Source of the DNA: Hericium rajendrae
Taxonomy: Eukaryota; Basidiomycota; Agaricomycetes; Russulales; Hericiaceae
Assembly (NCBI GenBank): GCA_033439255.1
Contig: CM065886.1
Location: forward strand, 1,426,001 to 1,490,000
Length of the DNA: 64,000 bases
Direction: 5' to 3'
The position numbers were made by a program, and so were the translations under genes. Below the pieces are notes generated by a model. It was not told where the DNA came from. It saw only the letters and a list, made by a program, of their open reading frames with translations, and did no database searches. Positions 23,191 through 33,935 of this stretch are shown in pieces (within the stretch, counting starts at the first letter, position 1; the number at the start of each line of letters is the position of its first letter).

Positions 23191-23990
23191 GAAGCTGTCC
23201 GTAAGTAAGTGATCGTTAGCATACCATTGATGATTGAAGCAGCCCGACAGCCGACTTACACCGGTGCAAGTTCTAAAGCTCGGTTCAAAAGCTTGAAAAT
23301 TTTCGACTGGTGACCTACGTTGAATGGGCCGCGAGGTCTTCTCGTCTTGACTGCCGTTGAATGCGATTTTCGAATTTGTGAATCGCGACGTGATGAGGGA
23401 CGACGAGAGTCAGTGGCATGTGACGGTGTGACGGCACAGCACAAAGCACCGAACAACTCTCGTAACGCCCTGGGGTCTCCAAATATTCCGATTCTATTCC
23501 TTCCGACGTGTTTCCTTGTGCTGCTATTTTTCGTCTCTGCTATTGACATTCTGGACATGCCTGAAGAACAAGTACGGTTCGCTGCAGATGTGATAATCTC
23601 TTGAGACATAAACCATAGCAGGTGCGAAGTACTGTAAAGCGCTTGGTAAAGCGGGCCACTTCATCCATCGGGCGCAAATCCTGAAGATTGCACTTCGTGA
23701 AAGGGCACCAGTGGCAATTTACATTGGCAGGAAACTGTCCTGCGATGATTGCCCATCGTTGATCAGTGATTCTGCAAGACAGTGCGGCATCCGCGCACGA
23801 ATACATTGGCAAGTGAGCTTAGTTGTTGCATGTCTTACAGATGTCGAAACCAATTCTCTGCATGCTCACCCGATAATGCATAACTTCCATGACAGCGATT
23901 GAAAATACCCCAGCATCTGTGATCTACTTGCCGTACTTAGCCTGAACCTTCTGGACCGCGTACTTTCTGAATCAATGTCGATCACGCTCC
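23191..23990. other. Intergenic, nothing recognised
   Basis: This is the upstream region of the F-box/LRR-like gene and the 3' flank of DLH copy 2. No recognisable coding segment. Confidence 0.45.
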
Positions 23991-25074
23991 TCACTTGCTG
24001 AATCTGTCAAACCATCCAATGACGGTCGCCGCGCTCTGCTCCTTGGCCCACTCTATAAATTTAGTTACTCCGGGATCTCCCTATACCCAATGACAAAGGA
24101 CGTACTTTCACGAGGCACGTCGAGATTGCATCGTACAGCGAAGCCGTGCGAGACTTTCGCAAACACCTGGATATGATACTCAGCTTTCAAGCCAACCAAG
24201 ATGTCCTCTGCTTTGCGCCGAGATTCAACGGGAAACGTGAAGTCCACCTCTGATTCGAGCCTTCAGCAAACGTCATGATTGTCCCATTGCAAGATGCATA
24301 CCAGCGCATGACAGAAGAAGCGGCTCTGGATAATCCGGTCAGCAAATTGTTCGGAAAATTGTGTGAATAACCAAATCTTACGTTTGGCCTTCTCGAAATG
24401 TTCTTCGTTTAGGAATGCAGGATGGGCGATGGCTCCTAGTAGTATAAGGTCATTCAAGACTTTTCTCCAGACCTCCATGAAATTGCTCTCACCTGCAGCC
24501 AACCAGTCCGACGCGCAGTAGTTCAAGACGTCGGGCGCACCGAAGCAGTATCCCACGGCAAAGTATCTCGTGTTCTCATTGCCTCAAAACAATCTCAGCG
24601 TTTAGAAGGAAGATGAATCAAACACAGATAATACCGTATTTCGCTTTGGCTGCCTCCAACCAAGGCGGCACCGTGCCATCAGCGCGCGCGCGCTTCTGAT
24701 AGGCCCATGCATGCATATCAAAGTTTGGCTGCTCGAGATGATGGAAAGCTGCGTCTCCTTCCATATAATCCGGGCCCAGGACTAAGTAGCCTGTCACGGA
24801 GTTCATCGTCGACTATAACGACTAATGCATGAGACCACGTACCATTCGATGCAAACCAGTCCATTATGAGCTGATTATTGATGTACAGCGGGCTGAAGAC
24901 ATCGGAGAAAAAGAGGATGATACGATCGTAGGTCTTATTCTTCTGCGGCGGGTAGGAGATGTATGTCTTCAGCGAGCTGATCACGTCCCACACACCGATA
25001 GCATCGCCGCTGTGCTGCACCGTCTTCGTGCAGCATTCACCGGGAGGAGCAGCGAGCATGCGTTCGGAGGTCAT
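23991..25074 (-). CDS. Dienelactone-hydrolase family protein, copy 2
   Basis: This is a paralogue of the gene at 19693-20780, with the same exon pattern and strand. It starts at ATG 25074 (MTSERMLAAPPGECCTKTV) and continues DVFSPLYINNQLIMDWFASNG, YLVLGPDYMEGDAAF and PPWLEAAKAKYG. The nucleophile motif is VGYCFGAPDVLNYCASDWL, followed by AHPAFLNEEHFEKAK, EVDFTFPVESRRKAEDIL and KVSHGFAVRC, ending in EQSAATVIGWFDRFSK. The Cys-Asp-His triad is complete. The two proteins are close but clearly diverged (for example GHCFGG versus GYCFGA; a different hydrophobic insert after YMEG), so the duplication is not very recent. Substrate unknown. Confidence 0.85.
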
Positions 25075-25835
25075 GTCGACGAGGAAGTACTATCCAAGGA
25101 TGCAGGATGAGCTGATAGGACCTACTTGACAGTTATATAGCATGGTGAGAACCTCACGCATACGAGTCTGACTAACGAGCCAGAAGAAGATGGACGCCAT
25201 TGGGCCCCACGGTGGGCATCCCGCGTCTGTCCACAACATCTGCTGGATGATCATCTGGTTACCGGTGGAATTCGCGAATACTTCGCTAGATGCTATCATA
25301 GCCCGTGAGCCCAAGAACGGGCAGTCTTGCACTCATCGGATTCATGCCATGGTCATGAATATGGGTTGGCAAAGCCGTCGGGCATGCGTCACTTTACCAC
25401 AGGAGGAGTAGGCCGAGGATGATAAGGTACGAGTGGGAACGCCGCTGGATATCTTTGTCTCTGTGCGGCGTTTAGGCGACAGCTCGGACCAAAGCTCCAT
25501 GAAGTCATGGACGAGAATAGCTAAGGCCTACGGCCTGAACGCTAAGCACTGACTTCCGTCGGAAAGAATCCTGGCTTTACTGCAGACCGTCGGGCATGGC
25601 TTGTTTTCCGCATGACATCGAGAGGCAGAGCGCGATCGACTCGTTACAGCGAGAGATCCTCGATCTCATAAACGCGAGATGTAAAGTGTCCTGAGCATGA
25701 GTCTGATATCATAATGTGGAAGTATTGTACAAATGAAATGCGATGAACACGACTTAATGCTTGTGCGAATCTTGAACGCCCTCCATATGGAATGTCCTCC
25801 TTGAAACATGGGTCACCCGCGCGTGAATGCAGGGG
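25075..25835. other. Intergenic with TATA box of DLH copy 2
   Basis: CTATATAACT on the minus strand (25131-25140) lies about 60 bp above ATG 25074, in the same CATGCTATATA setting as copy 1. Nothing else is recognised. Confidence 0.45.
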
Positions 25836-28624
25836 CTACGTCTCGATCATTGCGGTGAGCTTCAGAATAGCGATGTGGGCCAAGGCGAGCACCGCAGAGA
25901 GGCGCAGACTGTCGAACAGCGTGTCGGCGACTGCCAAAACGAACAGGATGCCGAGAATGATGGGGCGTAGGCGGGTATCGAAGCGGACGTAGGATAGCGA
26001 GGATACCTATCGAGGTCGACAGTATAAGCAAAATCGTTGCATCGTGATCAAAAGCAGACATACTTTTGCCACCAATACACATGATTTCAGCAATTTCCTA
26101 ACCACGCTCGGTCTGCCCATCGGAGGCTTCCCATATTTCCCAGTGCGAAACACGTTCGGCCGGGCTACCTTCACACCAACCGTCCCCAGAATCAATGCAC
26201 CCCAGGTTGCAACTCGGCTCCAATGGCCCCTCCAGCTGTGTCCATTTCCACGACCAGGAGGCGGCGGGCCAAATAACAATGCGCGTTCCTCTTCCCACAA
26301 CCGCATTGCCGCCTCCGACTTCTCAGAGGGCTCTGGCGAAAGTTCGTGCTCGACTTCGGAGAGGCCAGATACACCCCCCCGTTGACGTTCCGGTTGAGTA
26401 TCCAATTGAGGGCTCGTTTGGGTGGGTAGCACCATGCGAGCATGAACTGGAGAAGCGGCGCGTTGGGCAGTCCTTCTTGACAATGGGCCAAGCAACGATG
26501 ATATGCCAAGATCCGTCGGTCTGCTGGTTGCTGAAACGGGATCAAACTGGTCGGACGCATGAGGTCAGAATCGAAGATCGAGAACAGGGCGGTGCAACCT
26601 CACTTTGCCATTGTGGAGTGCCACCAGTACACGTTCGCAAGACGGACGCGATGCAGGGACTACGTTGAGAAGACTTTCAAGAAGGATAAGGAATGAGCGC
26701 GGAAGCCGTCTTGACGCAAACACATTCTCCAGCTCGACGCTGCTCTTGAATCTAGAGACGAAGATAGGAAGAATCAATACCAGCCGATAGATAAGCATAT
26801 GTGTTCCCGCAGACCAACCCTTTGTAAGCGAGGACTTCCCTCTCCAGACGATCTAACTCAGTGCCACCCGGGATACCACCATCTGCCTTATCCTTGGCCT
26901 GCAGCGTTTCATCTCTATCTCCGTACGCTGCCCAGCGATAGGGAAGACGGAAGAACAGTAGCTTGTGCAGGACCATGCCCAGTGACCACATGTCCGACTT
27001 CGAGTCAATTTGTTGCAAGAGGCCTGTTGACGGGGAGCGCAATGACTCAGGAGAGGTATACTCCAGTCTGTACAATAATATTGATAAGATAATATAGAAT
27101 TAAATTCGAAATACAGCATACGTTCCAGTGTTTCCGGACCGATCACGCGAATTGTTCACCATGTCCCGCGACGTTCCGAAATCGGACAACATTGCTCGTG
27201 GACTATACGCAGGGGTTCAGAAGGCGAGAACAGTGCGCACATAGACACAAGGGACACGCACATAAGCCTACCCTCATCCCAAGTCAACAATACATTCCCA
27301 GGCTTTAGGTCCAGATGTAAGATAGACTTGTCGTGCTATCATTGTTCTAGTCAGCATTCCTATAAGCAGCGAGTGGTAGAGGAAACATACCAGAAAGCCG
27401 AGGCCCTCGACGACGTCCGAAAATAACGACTTCACTTCCTCGGCGCTGAGGAGATGCACGGCCTTCCAATCCGCCTTGTTCCGACTCGCGTTGCTTCCGC
27501 TGCTCATGCCTAACTGCTCTCGGATTCGTTCCCTCTCTTCAGGGGCCGCGTGCTGCAGGGCGCGAAATGCCCGAATGCGTGCAGAACGCGAATGCAGGTC
27601 ACCCGTTGAAGGCGAGGGTGAGGGTGAGGATGATGGGCCAGGATGAGGAGGCGGCGTTGGTGTCACAGAGTGGATATGTGGGAGGTGGATTTGTCGGCCG
27701 AGCCTGGTATCAATGTAGTCGTCCAGCGAGCCGCCCTCAGCCCATTGCATCAAAACACTACAAATGGCAGCATGTCAGTATATGCGCATCACCATTCGCA
27801 TGTGCGCCGACGCAACTGCAACGTTGGAATTTTGGGGCCAAACGACGAGAACTGCGCCGTCTCCAGCCAGGCGTGGTGGTATGTTATTATGTTCGGATGG
27901 CGCAGTGTCTCCAGCAGCCTGACCTCACGCAGGATCTTGAGCAGATATGAGCGCGAATCGCCGATAGCTATTTTCTTGACGGCGAAGTGACCTAGTGATA
28001 ATGTGAGATGGGAGGCGGCCTGATAGTAGGAAATGGTGCAAACCCAGTGGATTTCCGTTCAAGACGTGCTGCAGCACCAATCGTATGTGACCGATTCATG
28101 TGAGCATTTCTATGGAACGGAGAGGGGGAGGTGGGTAAGCGCACCTGACATAGGTAAACGGTCCCGTTGGCACCCATACCTAGCCTGGCCTCCTCCTGAA
28201 AGAATGCTGCGAAATAGCCCTCTGCCATGTTCTCTGGCCTGAAGGCGTTTGATCCTCGGCTGCTTCCGGAACTCATTCCCTCGTCTCCTAACATCGGCGG
28301 TGAGCTGGGCCTGCTTGCGCTCTCGTTCGCAACCTGCAGCAGCTGGAAGTAGTTCGCCGCTCTGTGTGCGCCGTCCTCGAATGCGTCATAATTGTGTACG
28401 TCGTCCGAGTCGTCTGCGTCCGCGGGCAGCGGCCGCGAACAGTAAGGACATAGACGCGGTGAATGTGGTGAGCTGGATTTTTCGTGGATAGCGAGAGCAT
28501 GCGAAGTCGGATTGTAGAGGACGACTTGGTTCGACACATGTAGGATGGGGTGCCAGTCCGGTTCGAGAGGTGCGACCTGCACAAGAGCGTTCTCGGGCAG
28601 ATATTCGTCAAGGACACCAGCCAT
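25836..28624 (-). CDS. IKS1: IKS-family serine/threonine protein kinase
   Basis: The N-terminus (MAGVLDEYLPENALVQVAPL, NQVVLYNPTSHALAI, CPYCSRPLP, NYFQLL) and the kinase start (FFQEEARLGMGANGTVYLCQ) are characteristic of fungal IKS kinases. The catalytic lysine is in HFAVKKIAIGDSRSYLLKIL. MQWAEGGSLDDYID follows, then the catalytic loop HLDLKPGN near 27300, LSDFGTSRDMV (Mg-binding DFG) and LEYTSPESL. After the kinase domain there is a hydrophobic segment (ATWGALILGTVGVKV) and a last exon with more helices (ATILLILSTSIGIL, RLRPIILGILFVLAVADTLF). The product is therefore probably membrane-anchored at its C-terminus. A proline/serine insert (about 27600-27660) lies between kinase subdomains. IKS1 in yeast is a kinase of poorly known role. 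At least six introns are present, and all catalytic residues seen are intact. Confidence 0.85.
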
Positions 28625-29029
28625 TAGGGGAGTTCTGTCAGAACGACGTCTTGTCTAGCATGTGGTTTGATAGAAACGAGATGGCCTTCGACTGGTGATC
28701 AGTCTATACACTAGGGGGGAAGTTGTGTAAAGGCCCTGCGTGAGCCGTGGAATGAAGTAAATCAACCGACCTTCTGCTTGCGTTTGAAGTCAAAACTGGG
28801 TTGGAGTTGAACTATATGTTGTAGATATGTTGAGAACGTTGACAATACGTTGACCCAGATAATGGACGGTTGATGAAATGAGAGTAGCAGAATGAAGTTG
28901 TAAGCCTCGAGGCAGAGGAGGCGGCACGCGCGTCATGCTCCGGCTTGCTTCACACGGCCACCACGACTTGTGTCCGATGTCATAAGTATACTATATACTG
29001 AACCTTCGTAGTGGATCAGCCAAATTCTC
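28625..29029. promoter_or_regulatory. Divergent upstream region (IKS kinase / glomulin-like gene)
   Basis: These 405 bp lie between two divergent genes. A TATA-like run (TATACTATATA, 28987-28997) precedes the plus-strand gene by about 35 bp. Confidence 0.45.
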
Positions 29030-31007
29030 ATGATGGTCGGCGAGGTGAGAATTTTCAATAGTATGTGGCTGGTTATCATAATGTTTTTGTTTTCTCCAGG
29101 ATAATGGTCTTGCATTGACGGCCCTGATCACATCGGCCGCGCACGACGAGAAACCTGAGAGGAACCTCAGGGAAATCTACCAGACTATCATTACAGATGG
29201 ACGCGAAGCCGACCTGGTATGTTGGATGATTTTGCGCGTCTGTATGCGCATCATCGATCCCCCCCTAGGATGCTCTAGATGTCCTGCTGCGTCTTTTGCC
29301 ATGTCACCTCGATGGTGCAGAAGATCTCCTGTTATTGATAGGAGAACGCGGGAGTGCGAAGGAAATTCTGATTGCGGGGCAGGAAGCGGCGGAGCGTATG
29401 GAGGCGGCCTTGGGCCAAGAAGAAGAGCCTGAGGCAGGACAGGTTCCATTCTCGTCGCAACTCTCCCGACTGATGAGCCTGTACACTTCAGGTATGTTCT
29501 TTCAATTCAGTAGGTCATAATAATATCATGAATAGAACAGCTGTCCCGCGCCTCAAGCTGCGAAAATCTGTGTCTGAAACCATACAACCAATCCTTTCAG
29601 AATTAGAACAGCTTCTTTCGTCTGTGGCACCACACGCAAAGATTGCAGAAGCTCGTGTTTTGATAACATGCACTGCGAACCTGGTCAAGATACTGGAACA
29701 ATGGGCGGGATTGAACGCAGGAGACGACGTTCATGAAGTTCCACGCTATACTGTGTGTATTGGATTTGCTTGCCTTCGTTATTCAAACGCACTGCATGCT
29801 GAATCTGTCCAGGCCATCTTGTCCTCCTTGTTAGATACAAGTTTAGAAGCTTGTGCCGACAAAATTGCTAGTTCGTTAGCACAGAGAATTTTTGAAGCTC
29901 ATTTCCCGCGTCTCGTGTTACGCTCGGCTGTCCGCAAGGATTGGAGAGAGGGAGAACAAGCTGTTGAAACTGCCTTAGTGAATATAATTCTACCTTCATT
30001 GCTTCACGTCTAGAGTTCATAGCCATATCTCAGGAAGCATCCGAAGCCTTGGGTCGGACATCGAATGTCCTCCAATCACATCCAACACTCGCATCGCTCA
30101 TCCTACTTGCGCATGCGCATCAGAGCAAGGCTCCAAGTCCCGCACTATTCGACACCATCTTTCCGGTTATTTTAAGCTGTCTCCAAGCTGACACTGCGCT
30201 CGACGAAGTCCTTGCCTTCCTGCTGGAAGCATTTTTCCCGACTCCTTCAACTGCCTCACCATCAGAAACATCACCAGACATCATCGTACCGCTGTCGACA
30301 CTCTTGCCTGCGCTCTGCAGTGCCCATCCAGATCCACCTACGCGCCACCTCACGTTCCGCCTCTTCGCCCAGGTGCTCCGTACGAGCCCCTCGCCCCTTC
30401 GCCTGCAGATACTGCGAGATCTAGTTTCACCCTCTGAGGACTCATTTCCCCAGATGCGCAGCTCGGCCATCGGACTCATCAAGGAGGCCGTACTCGAGGC
30501 GCTCGGGGACGTGAATAGTACGAGTGTGTTCGCCTCGCCGCCCCTGCTGCAGACGATAGGCCCATATGTGTTCCGGCCGGATCCTCCCGACTTGTTCACC
30601 CCACCGTTGTCCCCCTTGAAGGACTTCTTGGAGTCACCAGAGCCGGCGAGGCTAATTGATTGCCTGGGGCTGTATTATGTGGTAGTCATGCGGGACGCGA
30701 ACAACAAAGTGAGTGCTCCATTGCTGAGTGACCATGAAGTTGTGGGTACTGAGCTACTTTGATATTCTCAGACAGGGATTAGGGACACCGGCTCGGTGAA
30801 AAGCGTGGAGAGCTCGCTGCTAGGTCCGCTTCGGTCAGCACTCGACGTCTGGCTTCAGGATAGCAATACTTCAGGTGAGTGTCACTCGTCTTTGCTCAGC
30901 ACGCATTAACGGGAATATGGTCAGCGGAAGGACACGTACCCTGGGCATTGGCGTCCTTGAAAACAAACATAGAAAGGGTTGATGATGCCCTGAAGAATAT
31001 TTCGTGA
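29030..31007 (+). CDS. YAP-binding/ALF4/glomulin-like helical-repeat protein
   Basis: A short first exon (MMVGE, ATG 29030) joins DNGLALTALITSAAHDE after a GTGAGA intron. The reading frame then runs through READLDALDVLLRLLPCHL, AVPRLKLRKSVSETIQPIL, ARVLITCTANLVKILEQWAG, EASEALGRTSNVLQ, PTRHLTFRLFAQVLR, LIDCLGLYYVVVMRD and SSLLGPLRSALDVWL, ending ALKNIS. The helical pattern and order fit the family that includes glomulin and the yeast YAP-binding/kinetochore proteins Ybp1/Ybp2. Members act as adaptors in stress signalling, kinetochores or cullin-ligase control; its role here is unknown. One join near 29970-30010 needs an unusually short intron (about 38 bp, GTGAAT...TAGAG) to stay open and should be verified. 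Confidence 0.72.
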
Positions 31008-31875
31008 ACCATGACGAATCAAGCCGCTGTATACGATTATATGTAGGTGTGCAACCGGAGCCATTTCCTGGTCGGTCATTCCTGAGGAAAATCCAGATCC
31101 GTCGCGGAGATCGAGAGAGCGGAAGTTTCCAATAAATGATGCATCGCGTTACTCGTACCTGCCTGAGTGGAAAATGTAGCGCTGGTGCACTGCTCAAAAC
31201 GTCGACGAGAAAGGCTATATTGATATGTGGGTCCCTCGTTGTACTCCGATAATAGTACTTATGTTCCGTCGTCCTCGTTCCTAAACTCGTCCTAGTAAGA
31301 CCCAGTACCTCCGATTTCAGTCATGAGTTGGAGTCCAGGATTTTCCTAGCAACTGCTGGCGTGCGTGAATAAATGAGGATCTTTGTGGGCACGACGTTCA
31401 AAGGCTTGCTTGCCCAGGTGAGTCATGTTCCGCTCATCACTCGACGGCTAGGTGTGTTCATCTTAAATTGCTCTATTTGTATTCTTCTGATTTCATCATG
31501 GATTTCTAGAATATGTAGGATTATATGAGACGTGGGAATACCTGAAACTGCGTACCAAAAGGTTCGGTACACCGGTTGTACGTCTGCGCTGCACGATCTT
31601 CCTAAATAGGGACTCGATATGTATCGGTCGAAGTCTCGAAGCCAACAAGCGCTGTACAACAGTGACAGCTGTCCTAGGATTTCCGTTGTCCCTGATATCC
31701 ATGGAACTCGTGGGTCCAGCATGAACTGCTCTAGCATTGTTGATACATGGCGTGAGCTCATGCTACTAAACCTCAAGACACCAGTCCTTGTAAGTGGAAG
31801 TTTTGAATATATGCGCGACTCTGGAAGACTAGGGAACTTCAGTCGGTAGCTCTTGTCGACGTTCAACCACGACTA
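31008..31875. other. Intergenic, nothing recognised
   Basis: No coding feature is supported. Several short frames overlap without motifs. The right end is the promoter side of the seven-helix protein gene. Confidence 0.45.
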
Positions 31876-33450
31876 ATGACGACAATGCACAATACACAAC
31901 GCTCGTGGGTTGACCAGGACTTGGCACTCGAGACTGTCAATCTGATGGGTACGATCCTCGCAGGGGTGTCCTACGGTGCGTCGCGCGCGTCCTTCACAGC
32001 ACAGGTGCACGAATCTTATGTACGCAGGTGTGGTCCTCGAGCTCTTCATCCTCGTAATGTCAAGTTCGCCGTTTCCACCACGAAGATCGTGGAAGTTTCT
32101 TGCGATGATTGTATGGCTGTTCGCGCTTGCCACGACCTGCGTTGGATTCCAGATTCGGTGGACGGTGGTCGCTATCATAGACAATTGGAGTTATCCTGGA
32201 GGGCCCAACAAGTTTATTGAACAGAATGTGGGGAATTGGATTGACGTGATGCTAAACGCAATGTGAGTTCGTCGACTTAGATCTCCCTCGTTTCAGTCAT
32301 CACCTTGGCGTTCATCGACATCGACCGTGCTATCAGCTGAATCTCTTTCCTTGTGATTGACAAGCTGACACTGAGCATGCACAGTTATGTGGTTGTAACA
32401 TGGACAGCCGACCTGACGATCGTGAGTTTCCGCCTCCAGTTCCACAACACTCCGTCTCACCCTCGTCCAGTTATATCGGTTCTACATCATCTACGGTTCG
32501 AACCGGCTTTGAGTCTTCCCCTCCCTCGTCTTCCTCGCGACAATTGGTTTGTCTGAGCCATCCTATTTCTCCGTGTACGTCTCATGAGACCCGCATCTGT
32601 AGTAACGGGCTCACTGTCTCTCAGGCAGCTGACTGTCCCGGGGACGACGCAGTCCACGGGCAAGCTCGCGGACTGGTCGATCGCGTACCGCACGCTCTCG
32701 CTCTCGCTCAGCGTGCTCCTGACCACTGCCATCGTCTGGCGTATCCTGCACCTGCGCCGCACATTACGCAAGAGCGGGCTCCGTGCGGACGGTCACTACC
32801 TCTCTGTGGTCACCTTGCTCGTCGAGTCCGCGTCGCTCGAGACGACGACCGCGCTCATATACATCATCTGCGTCGGCGTTAACAGCCCACTGCAGACGAT
32901 GTTTCTACCCGTGCTCGCACAGGTGCAGGTACGCTACGCCCGCCTTCTTCTCGCAGCGCATTTCCTGACAATGCACTTATAGGTTATCTCCCCTCTGCTG
33001 ATCATCTATCGCGTCGCGCGCGGTCGTGCCTGGTCGACGAGCACAACAAACGACCTCAGCCAGAGCCTCCCGTCGCCCGCATCCGCGATCACTTTCAAGG
33101 CGGCGCGGCCGAACCTCAAAGTGAACACAGTCCCGTTCTATGACGAGAACTCGCTCGATGACCGGCGCGACTCGGACTCCCTGTCTTCGGTCTCAATTAT
33201 ACCACTGCCGCGGTACTCACGGATGGCGCATACTCCGAGCTCATCCTGCTCGCAGACGCTCGCGCTACCAACGACGCCGTACCACCACTTACACAATCCG
33301 CCGTCCTACGCGACCTTCAAAGAACCGCTGCTGGCTCACTCATGCCAGTGGGCTCCACCTTCGCCGTCTATTCACTCTATCCATGTGTCCGAGTTCGAGG
33401 TGGAGCTCGAGGAGCCGCCCCCAGCGGCGTGCAGGGCGGAGCGATGTTAG
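31876..33450 (+). CDS. Basidiomycete-type seven-helix membrane protein
   Basis: The start is ATG 31876. Exons join to LALETVNLMGTILAGVSYG, then VVLELFILV, FLAMIVWLFALATTC, the conserved loop IIDNWSYPGGPNKFIEQNVG, and YVVVTWTADLTI. Further on are WSIAYRTLSLSLSVLLTTAI, TLLVESASLETTTALIYIIC, FLPVLAQVQVISPLLIIYRV and RGRAWS, followed by a hydrophilic tail ending at 33450. About seven hydrophobic helices are seen. The pattern matches a large family of uncharacterised membrane proteins specific to Agaricomycetes (a short extracellular loop with DN...PGG, and VARGRAW before the tail). It resembles receptors in topology only; no ligand or G protein coupling can be inferred. Introns are short, and the first join is TACG|GTGCGT...GCAG|GTGTG. 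Confidence 0.75.
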
Positions 33451-33935
33451 TGCATGTGGTGTCGTGTTGAAGGACAGCGGTAATTTAGACTGGTACCCAA
33501 CTTCTTTCTCTTTGCAACCCACGCAACATTTCATGGGACAGAGCTCGCTGCCGACCCAGGACGGCGTATGGCGCTGGAACGCGTTGCGCCCGGCTCAAGC
33601 GATTGCTCACATTTCACCAACACTTATTTCTTGCTGCGCTTATCCGAACGCTTTTGTTGAGCTTTCGTTCCACTGCCCGTGACAGACAAGCCATCGCATC
33701 CTTTGCATATAACTTAGCTTCGACCTACCATTGATTTGCTATTGAATCTTGCATCCACCACGTTCGGTTGTACTTCTTATTACCTTCCTACCGGCGTGTG
33801 TAAATACATACTGTATCATTATCGCGCTACTGTATTTCCTTGACTTCTTGCCGCTCTCTGCTTCCCTGCCAAATGATTCACCATGCACCCATCCAATAAT
33901 TTACGGCCATAAGTTCATCGCACGCCCATCGAAGC
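33451..33935. other. Convergent intergenic region
   Basis: 3' flanks of the seven-helix gene (+) and the Cys/His-repeat gene (-). Nothing recognised. Confidence 0.5.
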
